Of a stretch of 64,000 nt of DNA, positions 28,496 to 37,656 are shown one piece after another. The stretch lies in the NCBI GenBank assembly GCA_030651695.1, contig JAUSCD010000023.1:1-64000 (forward strand). Direction: 5' to 3'. Numbering within the stretch: position 1 is the stretch's first letter; each line of letters begins with the position of its first letter. The DNA comes from Pseudohongiella sp. (GTDB lineage Bacteria > Pseudomonadota > Gammaproteobacteria > Pseudomonadales > Pseudohongiellaceae). A program made the position numbers and the translations under genes. Under the pieces are notes generated by a model, which was given only the letters and a program-made list of their open reading frames with translations, ran no database searches and had not been told where the DNA came from.

Positions 28496-28561
28496 ATGAC
28501 AATGGTATGACTCGGATGTGACACTCATATGACACAAGCGTGACGATAGTGTGACAACAGA
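28496..28561 (-). promoter_or_regulatory. Six 11-bp direct repeats, Pho-box-like, upstream of gspD
   Basis: RTGAC begins at 28496, 28507, 28518, 28529, 28540 and 28551: six copies with exact 11-bp spacing. Read on the minus strand, in the direction of gspD, this is GTCAY repeated, three of the copies as TGTCAY. Tandem 11-bp TGTCA repeats are the form of the PhoB Pho box and of related OmpR-family sites. The nearest repeat is about 70 bases from the gspD ATG. No strong -10 is obvious after the array. Binding by PhoB is inference; the 11-bp periodicity is direct observation. Confidence 0.75.
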
Positions 28562-28601
28562 CCAGTCTATGGAGAATGAACAACCTGAATCCCCGGGAGG
28601 A

Positions 28602-29519
28602 TTACCAGCGACTTCTGTCCAGCACAATATTGAGCGTTGTCTGGTCGCGAAGCACCTGCAGCGATACCGATTGCTGATTTGAAAGCTGTGACATCAGTGC
28701 TGGCAGATCACCAGCAGCATCGAGTTGTTTACCGTCTACTGCGGTGATCAGATCTCCACGCTCCAGACCCACAGCAATCAGGAAGTCGTGAGAACTGCCA
28801 TGGCGAATCTGCAAACCTCGCAGTGCACCAGCGCGGACGCTGTCTGCAGGTTCAAACACGGGCTGGATGCGCAACAATTCGGTCAACGCACTGTTGCGAT
28901 TTATTCCTGCAGGCAATACTCCGGCAGCACCTGTGGCAGGCGCGCCGGAATCCGTGACTGGATATTCTGGCGAGGACACTGGCGATGACTGCAAATCAGT
29001 TTGCACCACTTCGTCCATTCGCAGGATTTCTGTGCGCCCATTGTTGTCGAGCAGTACATAAGTCTGATGAATTTCCTGCAGCACAACCGTGCCCGGAGTA
29101 TTCAGCAGCCTGTCACCTGACTGGTACCCCTCTTGCGAATCTGCGTTGGCAATGATCGCTCGTGAACGTGACGGATCGCTGCTCAGCACTGCGCCTCGCA
29201 GTGTCAGGGCCAGACGGGTGTCTGTAGCTCCGGCAATGGTGTCTGTGGCATAAGATACGCCGGAAGACTGTCCCATCTGACTCAAAACAAAAACAGACTG
29301 AAGCCGATCAAGATCGATGTCATCAACAACAGGCGAGCGCCGGTCAAATCCGGATGTGTACGCAGAGAAGTTTCCGGATGCAGATAATTCGGAATCCGGC
29401 GCAAGAACATGCCAGATCATTCCCGCCACATGAGTAGCCGACCACGCCAGAAAGCCTGCTGTAAGCAGCAGGCCAGTGGCTTTGGTCAATGAACCCGATC
29501 CGAATCTTTCAAACTTCAT
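28602..29519 (-). CDS. gspC: Type II secretion protein C
   Basis: Inner-membrane T2SS gatekeeper linking the platform to the secretin. The 305 residues show one N-terminal helix (about 14-32), the homology region near residues 75-160, and a C-terminal PDZ domain (IAVGLERGDLITAVDGKQL). It starts five bases after the TonB-dependent receptor gene, so it is probably cotranscribed with it, and is separated from gspD by the repeat array. Confidence 0.94.
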   Translation of the reverse strand: MKFERFGSGSLTKATGLLLTAGFLAWSATHVAGMIWHVLAPDSELSASGNFSAYTSGFDRRSPVVDDIDLDRLQSVFVLSQMGQSSGVSYATDTIAGATDTRLALTLRGAVLSSDPSRSRAIIANADSQEGYQSGDRLLNTPGTVVLQEIHQTYVLLDNNGRTEILRMDEVVQTDLQSSPVSSPEYPVTDSGAPATGAAGVLPAGINRNSALTELLRIQPVFEPADSVRAGALRGLQIRHGSSHDFLIAVGLERGDLITAVDGKQLDAAGDLPALMSQLSNQQSVSLQVLRDQTTLNIVLDRSRW

Positions 29520-29524
29520 TGTGG

Positions 29525-32200
29525 TTACAGCTTCCAGGACAGATCCAGTCGTAAACGCGAGCCAGTCTCGACATCAACAATTTTCACGTCGCCCTGATAG
29601 AACTCGCGATTTTCCTGGAGCAGGTTCTGTGCACGCAATCGAAGCGTAATGCGATCCGTGGCAAAGTATGAGTACGTCAGATCCAACGAGTGGAACGGGC
29701 TCTCGAACGCATCGGGCGTTTCGTTGCGACCACCAAAGAACACACGATCCCCGAACACGTTGTAAAGCAATGAAGCAGCATGCTTACCGTTGTCCGAGTC
29801 GTAACCCACTTGCGTGTTGACCACGTACTTTGAATGGCCGGTCAATCGGCGACTCAGGCTGGTCTGGGAACTGGCAGCATTGAACCGAAGTTCAGAATCG
29901 CTCAGCACCAGATTACCACCGACAAAAAATCCCCGGCCGATATTCTTGAGCCCCTCAAACTCCACGCCGTAGATTTCGCCTGATTCAGCGTTCTCGAAAC
30001 TCAACAGACGGGCATCCTGAGGACCTGGCCGCTCGACACTTTCGATAGGATTTGTAATATCTTTGTAGAATAACGACATGGTGAGATTGTCGCCGTTGTC
30101 GAAGTACAACTCAGACCGCAAATCTACGTGGTCAATGTTGGAAAAGATCAGGTTCGGATTGCCTTGCACACGGGTATTCAGCTCAGGGTCGATGAACTGT
30201 ATATCCGCGTACTCCCGCAGATCAGGGCGCACCACGGTTTTACCGTATCCAAAACGTAACTGAAAGTTGTCAGTACCAAACAGACCGTCCCGCATGTAGG
30301 TCACTGCGGCAGCCGGATAGTACCCATCCTCACGTAGCGCAACGTTCGACCCCGGCTGTTGCATATTGTCAATCACTGCACCCAAAGCCACTCCGGAGTA
30401 ATCAAGCAAGTCCAGAGGCAGCACTCCGCGTGCGAAGTCCTCCCATCGCACACCGGCGTTCAGACGCCAGTTGTCCAGAAACATCAACTCAACAGCGCCA
30501 AATGCGGCTAATTTAGTTTCCCCTGCTATGTAGCTCTCAGTACCAAAATTGGAACCCATATTCAGGAAAAAGCCAGAGTTCGGATCACTCAGATTACTGT
30601 CACTCAGCACCTGCGACGGAGTTCCTTCCCGGTTGCGGGCACCGATGACAAAATTTGTTGTGTAGCCGTAGTACTCACGAGCCCGGGTACTATTATTGTA
30701 GCCACCGCTCAATGTGCCGGTCGTTGCACCTAAATCGAATTGCGCATCAATCTGGTGTCCCCAGCTTTCCACTCTGTCCTCAAGTTCCAGAAACGAAAAT
30801 TGAGCCGAAGGACCGGAGTTGACTTGTCTGGACAGAACAATTCGCGTGTCAGTGTCAATACGGTTGGTAGACTGCACAGTGGACGAGTTTGGAATCTCGG
30901 TTGACGCAGTGGCATCTGAGTAAAACCATTGGACGTCCACGCTGGTGATCGGATTCAGAATAGACGGGAATTTGATGAAATCAAGGTCATAACGCTCGAA
31001 CTTGTGTTCCCCGGTGACCTGATTGACCAGCAGTTCGCGCTTTTCCAGTCTGGACACATTTGTTTGACGCTGGCTTCCGCTGTTCGGCAGAAAGTCCGAG
31101 TTAAATCCCTTCACAACAGATGACAGATCCTCATCGTCCTGCAAAAGATACGTGTTGGTGGCGACAGTATGGCGGTCCTGATAGTTCAGGCTCAGATTCA
31201 ACGCACCAGTCAGATTGTCGGTTGTGTAAGAGCGCCTGACGTCAACAAAAACTTCTTCCGGTTTGGCAAAACTCTGTTCGAACTGATCAGCATTCCTGGT
31301 TGACTGACCTCTGCCGACACTTGCGAGAGCGCCGAACGTAAAGTCATTGTTCAGATCGAACGCATTACCGAGCGTCACCGACAGAGTTGAGTCTGGATTA
31401 AGCGACTTTTCGGTCTCAATATCAACATCCCGATTCAGTGTGAGCATCAGCTCACGGTTGATACGCTCGCCCTCCAGCCGCTGCGCAGCCGTTGGCGTAC
31501 TGACGCCGGGGTACTCGAGCCGGGTAATGTTTGCCGGCCTGATGTCACCCTGATACTTGTTGATTGCAGCCATGACCTCCGAAGGCATTCCCCCCTGGTC
31601 TCCCAGATTACGGAGCCCCTTACCGGAGTTCTCAGAATTCCAGCCAGTGCCAACCGATACATCAAAAACCAGTTCATCAGGTGTGCCACGTGTACGAATA
31701 TTAACGTTGCCACCACCAAATGCGGCAGGCTGATCCGCGGAATAAGCTTTGTGCACTTTGACTGAGCTTAGAATGGACGCCGGAATATAGTCCAGTGGAA
31801 TCACGTTCCGGCTCAACTCAGGTGAAGGAATCTCGGCGCCATTAAGTGTCGCACTGGAATATCTTTCACCAAGTCCCCGAACATAAATGTACTTGCCATC
31901 GACCAGAGACAACCCGGTTACACGCCTGAGCGCCATGGCAACATCTGAATCTCCGGCCCGGGAAATCTGCTCGACGCCGACGACTTCCGCGGCGAAAGCC
32001 TGCTCCACCCTTTCCATGACAATCGAACGGGCCGCATCACGAAGACGGCCCGTTACCATGATTTCTTCCACCTGCGGGGCCGTCTGATTTTGCCCGGCTT
32101 CCTGCGCACTGGCGCTGCCGCTGACAATACCAACTCCTGCCATAGCAACTGCGATCGCGGTGGCTATCTCACGTTTTTGCCAATTCACTAATTTTTTCAT
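29525..32200 (-). CDS. TonB-dependent outer-membrane receptor
   Basis: An 891-residue receptor: signal peptide (cleavage after GSASA, near 32), TonB box-like EEIMVTGRLR near 45-54, plug domain with RGLGERYSSATLNGAEIPSP, and a 22-strand barrel ending in LDLSWKL. It imports an unknown ligand using TonB energy. It is sandwiched between a secreted beta-helix lipoprotein and gspC, with a strong hairpin before it and a five-base junction after it. This suggests its substrate is released by T2SS cargo, possibly organic phosphate; that is inference. Confidence 0.92.
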   Translation of the reverse strand: MKKLVNWQKREIATAIAVAMAGVGIVSGSASAQEAGQNQTAPQVEEIMVTGRLRDAARSIVMERVEQAFAAEVVGVEQISRAGDSDVAMALRRVTGLSLVDGKYIYVRGLGERYSSATLNGAEIPSPELSRNVIPLDYIPASILSSVKVHKAYSADQPAAFGGGNVNIRTRGTPDELVFDVSVGTGWNSENSGKGLRNLGDQGGMPSEVMAAINKYQGDIRPANITRLEYPGVSTPTAAQRLEGERINRELMLTLNRDVDIETEKSLNPDSTLSVTLGNAFDLNNDFTFGALASVGRGQSTRNADQFEQSFAKPEEVFVDVRRSYTTDNLTGALNLSLNYQDRHTVATNTYLLQDDEDLSSVVKGFNSDFLPNSGSQRQTNVSRLEKRELLVNQVTGEHKFERYDLDFIKFPSILNPITSVDVQWFYSDATASTEIPNSSTVQSTNRIDTDTRIVLSRQVNSGPSAQFSFLELEDRVESWGHQIDAQFDLGATTGTLSGGYNNSTRAREYYGYTTNFVIGARNREGTPSQVLSDSNLSDPNSGFFLNMGSNFGTESYIAGETKLAAFGAVELMFLDNWRLNAGVRWEDFARGVLPLDLLDYSGVALGAVIDNMQQPGSNVALREDGYYPAAAVTYMRDGLFGTDNFQLRFGYGKTVVRPDLREYADIQFIDPELNTRVQGNPNLIFSNIDHVDLRSELYFDNGDNLTMSLFYKDITNPIESVERPGPQDARLLSFENAESGEIYGVEFEGLKNIGRGFFVGGNLVLSDSELRFNAASSQTSLSRRLTGHSKYVVNTQVGYDSDNGKHAASLLYNVFGDRVFFGGRNETPDAFESPFHSLDLTYSYFATDRITLRLRAQNLLQENREFYQGDVKIVDVETGSRLRLDLSWKL

Positions 32201-32240
32201 TACCGTAACCTGTCAAAATCGTCCGTTAGTAAACCCGAAC

Positions 32241-32271
32241 GGGGATAAGTCCTGCTCGGCCTTATCCCCGT
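32241..32271 (-). terminator. Strong intergenic hairpin between lipoprotein and TonB receptor genes
   Basis: CGGGGATAAG (32241-32250) pairs perfectly with CTTATCCCCG (32262-32271) around an 11-base loop. On the minus strand there is no long T-run after it, so it may be a partial terminator or an RNA-processing hairpin that sets the ratio of lipoprotein to receptor and T2SS transcripts. Confidence 0.6.
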
Positions 32272-32307
32272 GAGCCTGCTGCATCAAGAAATCGAATGCA
32301 GCACGTA

Positions 32308-33954
32308 TCAGAGGCCGGTCGTCCAGCCTGATACCCAGTCGCTACCTTCTTTGACGGCTCCGATAAAATCGACACGTTCGAAGAATGAGCTGCTGCCCGG
32401 ATTACCCAGAGCCGGGGCTCCATTCGCCTGGAACGTATCCTGCAAGCGAGTCACGTCGAACACCTGAACATTGATCGGGCCGCTGTTCGCATCCGTCAGA
32501 GCTGGGTTAGTGATGTAGGCCGTCGGTTTTGAAGGGCCAAGATCTTTGATAAGTTTTGCTGGCAGATTCGCCGCAGCGTCTATGACCACATTGCCGTTAC
32601 TGGTCCACCAGTTGCGCAGATCAAAACCCAGAGCCGCACTGACAACCAGCGATTCGGTACATGCAATCACGTTGCCCGACGCACGGCTGATACCTGATGA
32701 CATACCCGCGATAGTCTGGGTGCTGGCTGGTTCCCAGCATCTGTTACTGGCATTGTTGGCGGCGTTGGAGGTGTAAATCGAGTTGTACTCTTCAAAGTAC
32801 GTACCTTCCCGGTAAATCGCTCCTCTGGAGTCGCCTTCCTTACTGGGCGCAGTGCCTTGGTTGGCTTTAAGGCCAGAGGTGATACACGTCATATTGGAGA
32901 TACGGCCTTTGGTGAAAGGCTGCAGCTCGTCCGGGATGCCTGAACCGGTATTGTCCGCTTCAACACAGTAATTGCCGCCTGAAGGGTGAATTGCCAGAGC
33001 AAACTGGATGTTGCCCGTCCAGCCTTCCGAATAGTCAAACGAGTCATCACCCACGTTAACAGCGACGATGTACTTCAGATTGACAGCACCACCAAACATT
33101 TCGAAACCGTCATCGACCGTTGTATAGGTCTGCACGTATTCGATAGTTGTTCCCCGGCCCACACCAAGCAGAGTCAAGGCATTGAGCTCGTCACCAGGCG
33201 TCACTTCGTACCCGGCATGGCGAATCTGCACATAGCGCATCACACCTGAACTTTCGTTATTGTTGGTACCACCATAGGTTGCTGGCCGACCCTCTGCAGT
33301 AACGTGACAGTTGTGGGGGTTTGACGAAGTTGGCTGTCTGTCCGCATTTGTGCATTTGTTGGTAAGGCCATTACCATTAATCTGGACACCGCCCCACAAA
33401 CCACGGTCATTCAGGGTTGCGGTCTTGTCACGCAGATCTTTCACGCCACTGAAGATAATGGGCTTGGCACGTGTGCCTTCGGCGATGATCCTGGAACCAC
33501 GCGCGATGCGCACGTAATCGGATGGATTGGAGAAAGCGATCTTTACGCCCGGTGCGATAGTCAAGGTAGGGCCTTCGCCATCCTGAGGAATACGTACGCC
33601 TTGTGCAGCTGAGTTGGCATTCACATCACGGCCAACAAACAGACTGTCGTCAAAAATATGCAATCCATCATTCGGCAGCTCATTGATGACCACATCAACA
33701 GTCAACGGACGACTGTCGCTGACGAATACGCTTGAATACAAGCAATTCCCGCCATTGAAGCTACCTTGTACAGCCTGACCCGAGACGGTATAACTGGCGC
33801 AAGGATTTACTACGGGAGCAGTCCCACCACCGGTCGTGGTTGAATTGTTGGAATTGGTCACATTAGTAGACGGCGCCAGTGTCACACCACCACCATCACA
33901 TGCCGTTATTGCGGCAGCAAGCAGGCTCACACTAAAAAGGGTCTTGATATTCAT
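32308..33954 (-). CDS. Beta-helix lipoprotein, ElpS-like candidate T2SS cargo
   Basis: A 548-residue lipoprotein (signal with ITAC, Cys19, followed by a Ser/Thr/Asn/Gly-rich linker). The body looks like a right-handed beta-helix: repeated short strands such as GPTLTIAPGVKI and TTIEYVQTYTTVDDGFEMFGG. No catalytic set is obvious. Its place before a TonB receptor and gsp genes, and a Pho-box-like site upstream, recall the phosphate-starvation lipoprotein ElpS secreted by the Caulobacter T2SS. That homology is a recollection, not an alignment. Confidence 0.7.
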   Translation of the reverse strand: MNIKTLFSVSLLAAAITACDGGGVTLAPSTNVTNSNNSTTTGGGTAPVVNPCASYTVSGQAVQGSFNGGNCLYSSVFVSDSRPLTVDVVINELPNDGLHIFDDSLFVGRDVNANSAAQGVRIPQDGEGPTLTIAPGVKIAFSNPSDYVRIARGSRIIAEGTRAKPIIFSGVKDLRDKTATLNDRGLWGGVQINGNGLTNKCTNADRQPTSSNPHNCHVTAEGRPATYGGTNNNESSGVMRYVQIRHAGYEVTPGDELNALTLLGVGRGTTIEYVQTYTTVDDGFEMFGGAVNLKYIVAVNVGDDSFDYSEGWTGNIQFALAIHPSGGNYCVEADNTGSGIPDELQPFTKGRISNMTCITSGLKANQGTAPSKEGDSRGAIYREGTYFEEYNSIYTSNAANNASNRCWEPASTQTIAGMSSGISRASGNVIACTESLVVSAALGFDLRNWWTSNGNVVIDAAANLPAKLIKDLGPSKPTAYITNPALTDANSGPINVQVFDVTRLQDTFQANGAPALGNPGSSSFFERVDFIGAVKEGSDWVSGWTTGL

Positions 33955-34058
33955 CTTTGCAATTGCTCCTTGTCCTTGATTCTTTTGAAGTACCGGTGTG
34001 CTAATAAAAACTCGATGCGCATCACATCAGCGCGGTGCGTTATTGTTGTTCAGTGTTG

Positions 34059-34080
34059 ATGACAGAATAATGACGAAACG
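34059..34080 (-). promoter_or_regulatory. Pho-box-like 11-bp repeat pair before the lipoprotein gene
   Basis: ATGAC begins at 34059 and again at 34070, 11 bp apart. On the minus strand this reads GTCATTATTCTGTCAT, close to a Pho box. It lies about 105 bases upstream of the lipoprotein ATG and has the same orientation as the gspD array. A weak -10 (AACAAT-like) follows about 12 bases later. Confidence 0.6.
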
Positions 34081-34179
34081 GAAACAGCGGGCAGGACCGT
34101 GAATCGAAGCAATTTCTGTTTTAAATCAAATATGTAATTATTTTTTGCAGTATCTTTAAAAGATATCTCCAAGCGCTTT

Positions 34180-34197
34180 TATGACAATACCGTCATA
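34180..34197. promoter_or_regulatory. Dyad TATGAC-N6-GTCATA before the persulfide dioxygenase gene
   Basis: A perfect 6+6 inverted repeat with a six-base spacer lies 33-51 bases before the ATG at 34231. The position fits an operator. The spacing does not match CRP or FNR consensus. A sulfide- or persulfide-responsive regulator is a guess from the downstream gene. Confidence 0.4.
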
Positions 34198-34230
34198 TTT
34201 ACCGAAATTTTTTTGCTGAAGCAGGCCACC

Positions 34231-35271
34231 ATGATTTTCCGACAACTCTATGATTCAGTATCTTCTACCTACACCTACCTTCTTGCGGATGAGAGCTCTG
34301 GCGAGGCACTACTGATTGATCCGGTATTCGAGCAGGTGCCGCGCGACCTTGCGTTGTTGCAGGAATTGAATTTGAGCCTGAAACTGGTATTGGATACCCA
34401 TGCCCATGCAGATCATGTGACCGCCGCCTGGATATTGAAACAGAAAACCGGCTGCCAGATCGCGCTGGCCGCTGCCGTGGGCGCCGACAATGTCGACATC
34501 GCGCTTGAACACGGGAACGTTGTTGGCATTAAAGGAGTCAGCCTCGAAGTACGTGCCACGCCCGGACATACTGATGGTTGCCTGACCTTTGTATTGTCAG
34601 ATCACACCATGGCTTTTACAGGTGATGCTTTACTGATTCGCGGCTGCGGCCGCAGTGACTTCCAGCAAGGAGATGCAGCCAGATTGTTTCACTCCATCAC
34701 CGGGCAGATATTTGTACTGCCCGACAATTGCGCGATTTACCCGGCACATGATTACAGCGGGCGCACGCGATCATCTGTCAGCGAAGAGAAAATTCACAAC
34801 CCCAGAGTAGGCGGTGGCGCGAATGAACGCGACTTTGTGCAGTACATGAACGCCATGCAGCTGCCGCATCCAAAAAAGATAGACGAGGCATTACCTGCCA
34901 ATATGCGAAGCGGCATGCCGGCTGACGGCAAAGTGCCGGATGAGCCGGACTGGGCTGATATTCGTATCAGTTTTGCGGGCATACCGGAAGTCGAACCGGA
35001 ATGGGTTATTCAGAATCAACCTTCAGTGACCATTCTGGATGTGCGCGAAGCTGATGAGATCAGTGAGTCACCTGGCACCCTGAACAACCTGATTCATATC
35101 CCGCTAAGCGAACTGCGGGCACGGCACAATGAAGTTCCGCGAGACAAACCAGTTTTGACTTTATGCCGGTCAGGCAAACGCTCTTCTTTGGCCATAGGCA
35201 TTCTGAAAGCCGCGGGTTATGACCAGGTCGCCAATATACACGGAGGAATGTTGCAATGGCGTGAGACCTGA
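34231..35271 (+). CDS. Persulfide dioxygenase-rhodanese fusion (ETHE1/Blh-like)
   Basis: An N-terminal metallo-beta-lactamase domain (THAHADH near residue 60, then GHTDGC and FTGDALLIRGCGR) and a C-terminal rhodanese domain (ILDVREADE, active Cys in LTLCRSGKRSS). Such fusions oxidise glutathione persulfide to sulfite and handle sulfane sulfur in hydrogen sulfide detoxification. The ATG at 34231 (346 residues) follows GCAGG; a TTG at 34213 is possible. The gene converges with arsJ with only four bases between stops. Confidence 0.9.
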   Translation: MIFRQLYDSVSSTYTYLLADESSGEALLIDPVFEQVPRDLALLQELNLSLKLVLDTHAHADHVTAAWILKQKTGCQIALAAAVGADNVDIALEHGNVVGIKGVSLEVRATPGHTDGCLTFVLSDHTMAFTGDALLIRGCGRSDFQQGDAARLFHSITGQIFVLPDNCAIYPAHDYSGRTRSSVSEEKIHNPRVGGGANERDFVQYMNAMQLPHPKKIDEALPANMRSGMPADGKVPDEPDWADIRISFAGIPEVEPEWVIQNQPSVTILDVREADEISESPGTLNNLIHIPLSELRARHNEVPRDKPVLTLCRSGKRSSLAIGILKAAGYDQVANIHGGMLQWRET

Positions 35272-35275
35272 ACCC

Positions 35276-36508
35276 TCAGGCTTCTGTATGTCTGGGTAAA
35301 GCGATGGAAATAAGCGCAGCCATGGCCACAAACACAGCCGAAACCCAAAGACAGGCTTGCAGACCATAGGCCTGAAACAGCCAGCCGGACAGCAAGGTGC
35401 CCAACAGGCGCCCCATGGCGTTAGACATATAATAGAAGCCGACATCGAGCGAGACTCCGTCTTCTCTGGCATAACTGACTATCAGATAGCTGTGCAAGGA
35501 GGAGTTGACTGCAAACAACACACCAAAGATCAGCAGGCCGCCAACTAAAATCCATTGCGGTGATAGTTCCGTTCCCAAACCGATGGCGATAGCGGCCGGC
35601 AGCACCGCCAGCAGAGTTGCCCATAAAAAAGCCTCTCGCCCGCCGGGAATCTGCCCGTTTTTTTTGCCTAACACTGCATTGCGGGTAATAGCAGGTGCAA
35701 TCGACTGCACAATGCCATACCCGATCACCCAGCTTGCCAGAAACCCGCCCACCATCCACGAACTCCAACCGAATACTGTGCTCAGATAAACCGGCAATGC
35801 CACTACAAACCACACGTCACGGGCGCCGAAAAGAAACAGCCGCGCGCCGGACAAAATATTGATGGCAGGGCTTTTGGACAACAAGTCTTTAAAACGGGGT
35901 TTGACGGTAGCTTTGCCCAGGTCCTTGTTCAGCAGTATGAGGCTGCTGATCCAGATCAGAGTCAACACTGCCGCCATTGCGAGAACTGCACCCGCCAGCC
36001 CCCACATTGCGAGTAAGGCTCCACCTACAAAAAAGCCCACTCCCTTGAGCGCATTCTTGGATCCGGTCAGGATGGCAACCCACTTGTACAGGGTGGCTTG
36101 CTGATTGTCGGCAACCAGCAGCTTTATGGAGCTTTTGGCGGACATCTTGTTAAGATCTTTGGCGATACCTGACAACGCCTGCGCGGCCATCACCCAAGGC
36201 ACAGTCAGCAAGACCGCCGGCACTGTCAACATCAACAGCGCAACAATCTGCATACCCAAACCAATGTTCATCATGCGGTTCAGGCGCATACGTGCGCCCA
36301 GATAACCGCCAACCAGATTGGTGATCACACCAAATATTTCGTAAAACAGGAACAATGCGGCGATCTGCAGCGGCGAGTAACCCAGGCTGTGGAAATGTAA
36401 AACCACCAGCATGCGCAAAGCGCCGTCGGTGAGCGTGAATGCCCAGTAGTTGCCAGTAACGATCAGATATTGTTTTACGGCTGGCGTCAGTGTCGACAAA
36501 GCCTTCAC
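35276..36508 (-). CDS. arsJ: Organoarsenical efflux transporter ArsJ (MFS)
   Basis: A 410-residue MFS protein with about 11-12 helices and ArsJ-typical segments near the N-terminus (NYWAFTLTDGALRMLVVLHFH). ArsJ exports 1-arseno-3-phosphoglycerate, an unstable product made by GAPDH from arsenate. It follows a dedicated gapdh gene by 17 bases; this pairing is the signature of the pathway. The start is GTG. Confidence 0.92.
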   Translation of the reverse strand: MKALSTLTPAVKQYLIVTGNYWAFTLTDGALRMLVVLHFHSLGYSPLQIAALFLFYEIFGVITNLVGGYLGARMRLNRMMNIGLGMQIVALLMLTVPAVLLTVPWVMAAQALSGIAKDLNKMSAKSSIKLLVADNQQATLYKWVAILTGSKNALKGVGFFVGGALLAMWGLAGAVLAMAAVLTLIWISSLILLNKDLGKATVKPRFKDLLSKSPAINILSGARLFLFGARDVWFVVALPVYLSTVFGWSSWMVGGFLASWVIGYGIVQSIAPAITRNAVLGKKNGQIPGGREAFLWATLLAVLPAAIAIGLGTELSPQWILVGGLLIFGVLFAVNSSLHSYLIVSYAREDGVSLDVGFYYMSNAMGRLLGTLLSGWLFQAYGLQACLWVSAVFVAMAALISIALPRHTEA

Positions 36509-36525
36509 GGTCTCAGGGCTCTTGG

Positions 36526-37533
36526 TTATCGATCGCTTGAGCCAACCAAACGCGCCAGTTCAACGGTGCGGTTGGCGTAACCCCATTCATTGTCGTACCA
36601 CGCATAGATCTTCACCTGAGTACCGTTGATCACCATGGTCGAAAGCGCATCAATAATGGAAGATCTTGGATCGGTGCAGTAGTCGATAGACACCAGCGGG
36701 CGCTCCTCGTAGCCAAGAATATCTTTCAGCTCACCATTGGCAGCTGCCTTGAACAGGGCGTTCACCTCTTCTTCAGTGGTTGCCCGCTCAACTTCGAACA
36801 CACAATCTGTGAGTGAGGCATTAGCCAGCGGCACACGTACCGCGTGACCGTTCAGCCGGCCTCTGAGTTCCGGGAAAATCTCAGCGATAGCTGTCGCTGA
36901 GCCGGTTGATGTCGGAATCAGGCTTGTGCTGTACGCGCGCGCACGGCGCAGATCTTTATGAGGCTGGTCGAGAATACTTTGTGTATTGGTCACGCTATGG
37001 ATAGTGGTAATTGAGCCATGCCGAATACCCAGATTTTCATGGATGACTTTGACTACGGGAGCCAGGCAATTGGTGGTGCAGGACGCTGCAGTGACAATTT
37101 TGTGCTGCTCAGGATCATACAGATGCTGATTTACTCCCATCACCACATTCAGTACACCTGGCTCCTTGACCGGTGCGCTGACCACAACACGCTTCACTCC
37201 TTTCTCCAGGTAAGCCTGTAGCACGGCGACGGTCTTCATCTTGCCGCTACACTCGATGACCACATCACAATCGGACCAATCGGTATCAGCGATTGCCTTA
37301 TTAGCTGTCACTTTGACACGATGACCATCGATTACCACATCATCCCCGTCCGCAGAGGCATCATGCTGCCAACGTCCATGAACAGAGTCAAAATTGATCA
37401 GATGGGCGTGAGTGGCGGCATCGCCGGCCGGATCGTTGATGCGTACAAATTCAAAATCCGGCCAATCCCATGCAGCTCTTAGTGCCAGCCGCCCAATACG
37501 ACCGAATCCATTAATGCCTACTTTGATGGTCAT
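36526..37533 (-). CDS. Glyceraldehyde-3-phosphate dehydrogenase, ArsJ-associated
   Basis: GAPDH of 335 residues from the ATG at 37533 (GAAGGGG upstream): NAD-binding [10 protein letters not shown], catalytic Cys in SCTTNCLAP, and NEWGYANR at the end. Beside arsJ it most likely accepts arsenate in place of phosphate to make 1-arseno-3-phosphoglycerate for export, though a central glycolytic role is possible. It is divergent from acr3. Confidence 0.95.
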   Translation of the reverse strand: MTIKVGINGFGRIGRLALRAAWDWPDFEFVRINDPAGDAATHAHLINFDSVHGRWQHDASADGDDVVIDGHRVKVTANKAIADTDWSDCDVVIECSGKMKTVAVLQAYLEKGVKRVVVSAPVKEPGVLNVVMGVNQHLYDPEQHKIVTAASCTTNCLAPVVKVIHENLGIRHGSITTIHSVTNTQSILDQPHKDLRRARAYSTSLIPTSTGSATAIAEIFPELRGRLNGHAVRVPLANASLTDCVFEVERATTEEEVNALFKAAANGELKDILGYEERPLVSIDYCTDPRSSIIDALSTMVINGTQVKIYAWYDNEWGYANRTVELARLVGSSDR

Positions 37534-37585
37534 TGGTGTCACCCCTTCGCTTATTTGGCGCCGCAAATATATTGCAATGCGCATA

Positions 37586-37621
37586 TGATGTAAAACAGAT
37601 ATTCTTATCACTTATACATCA
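37586..37621. promoter_or_regulatory. Inverted repeat TGATGTA ... TACATCA between gapdh and acr3
   Basis: Seven-base arms separated by 22 bases lie in the 123-base divergent region. The site could serve an arsenic-responsive repressor for both sides. No arsR gene is in the window. Confidence 0.3.
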
Positions 37622-37656
37622 AGTCCAAGTCACTCGCCACGGATAAGGAAGCAGCA

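Noticed and set aside
34180-34197. CRP or FNR site
   Set aside because: TGA and TCA half-sites are eight bases apart, not the six expected.
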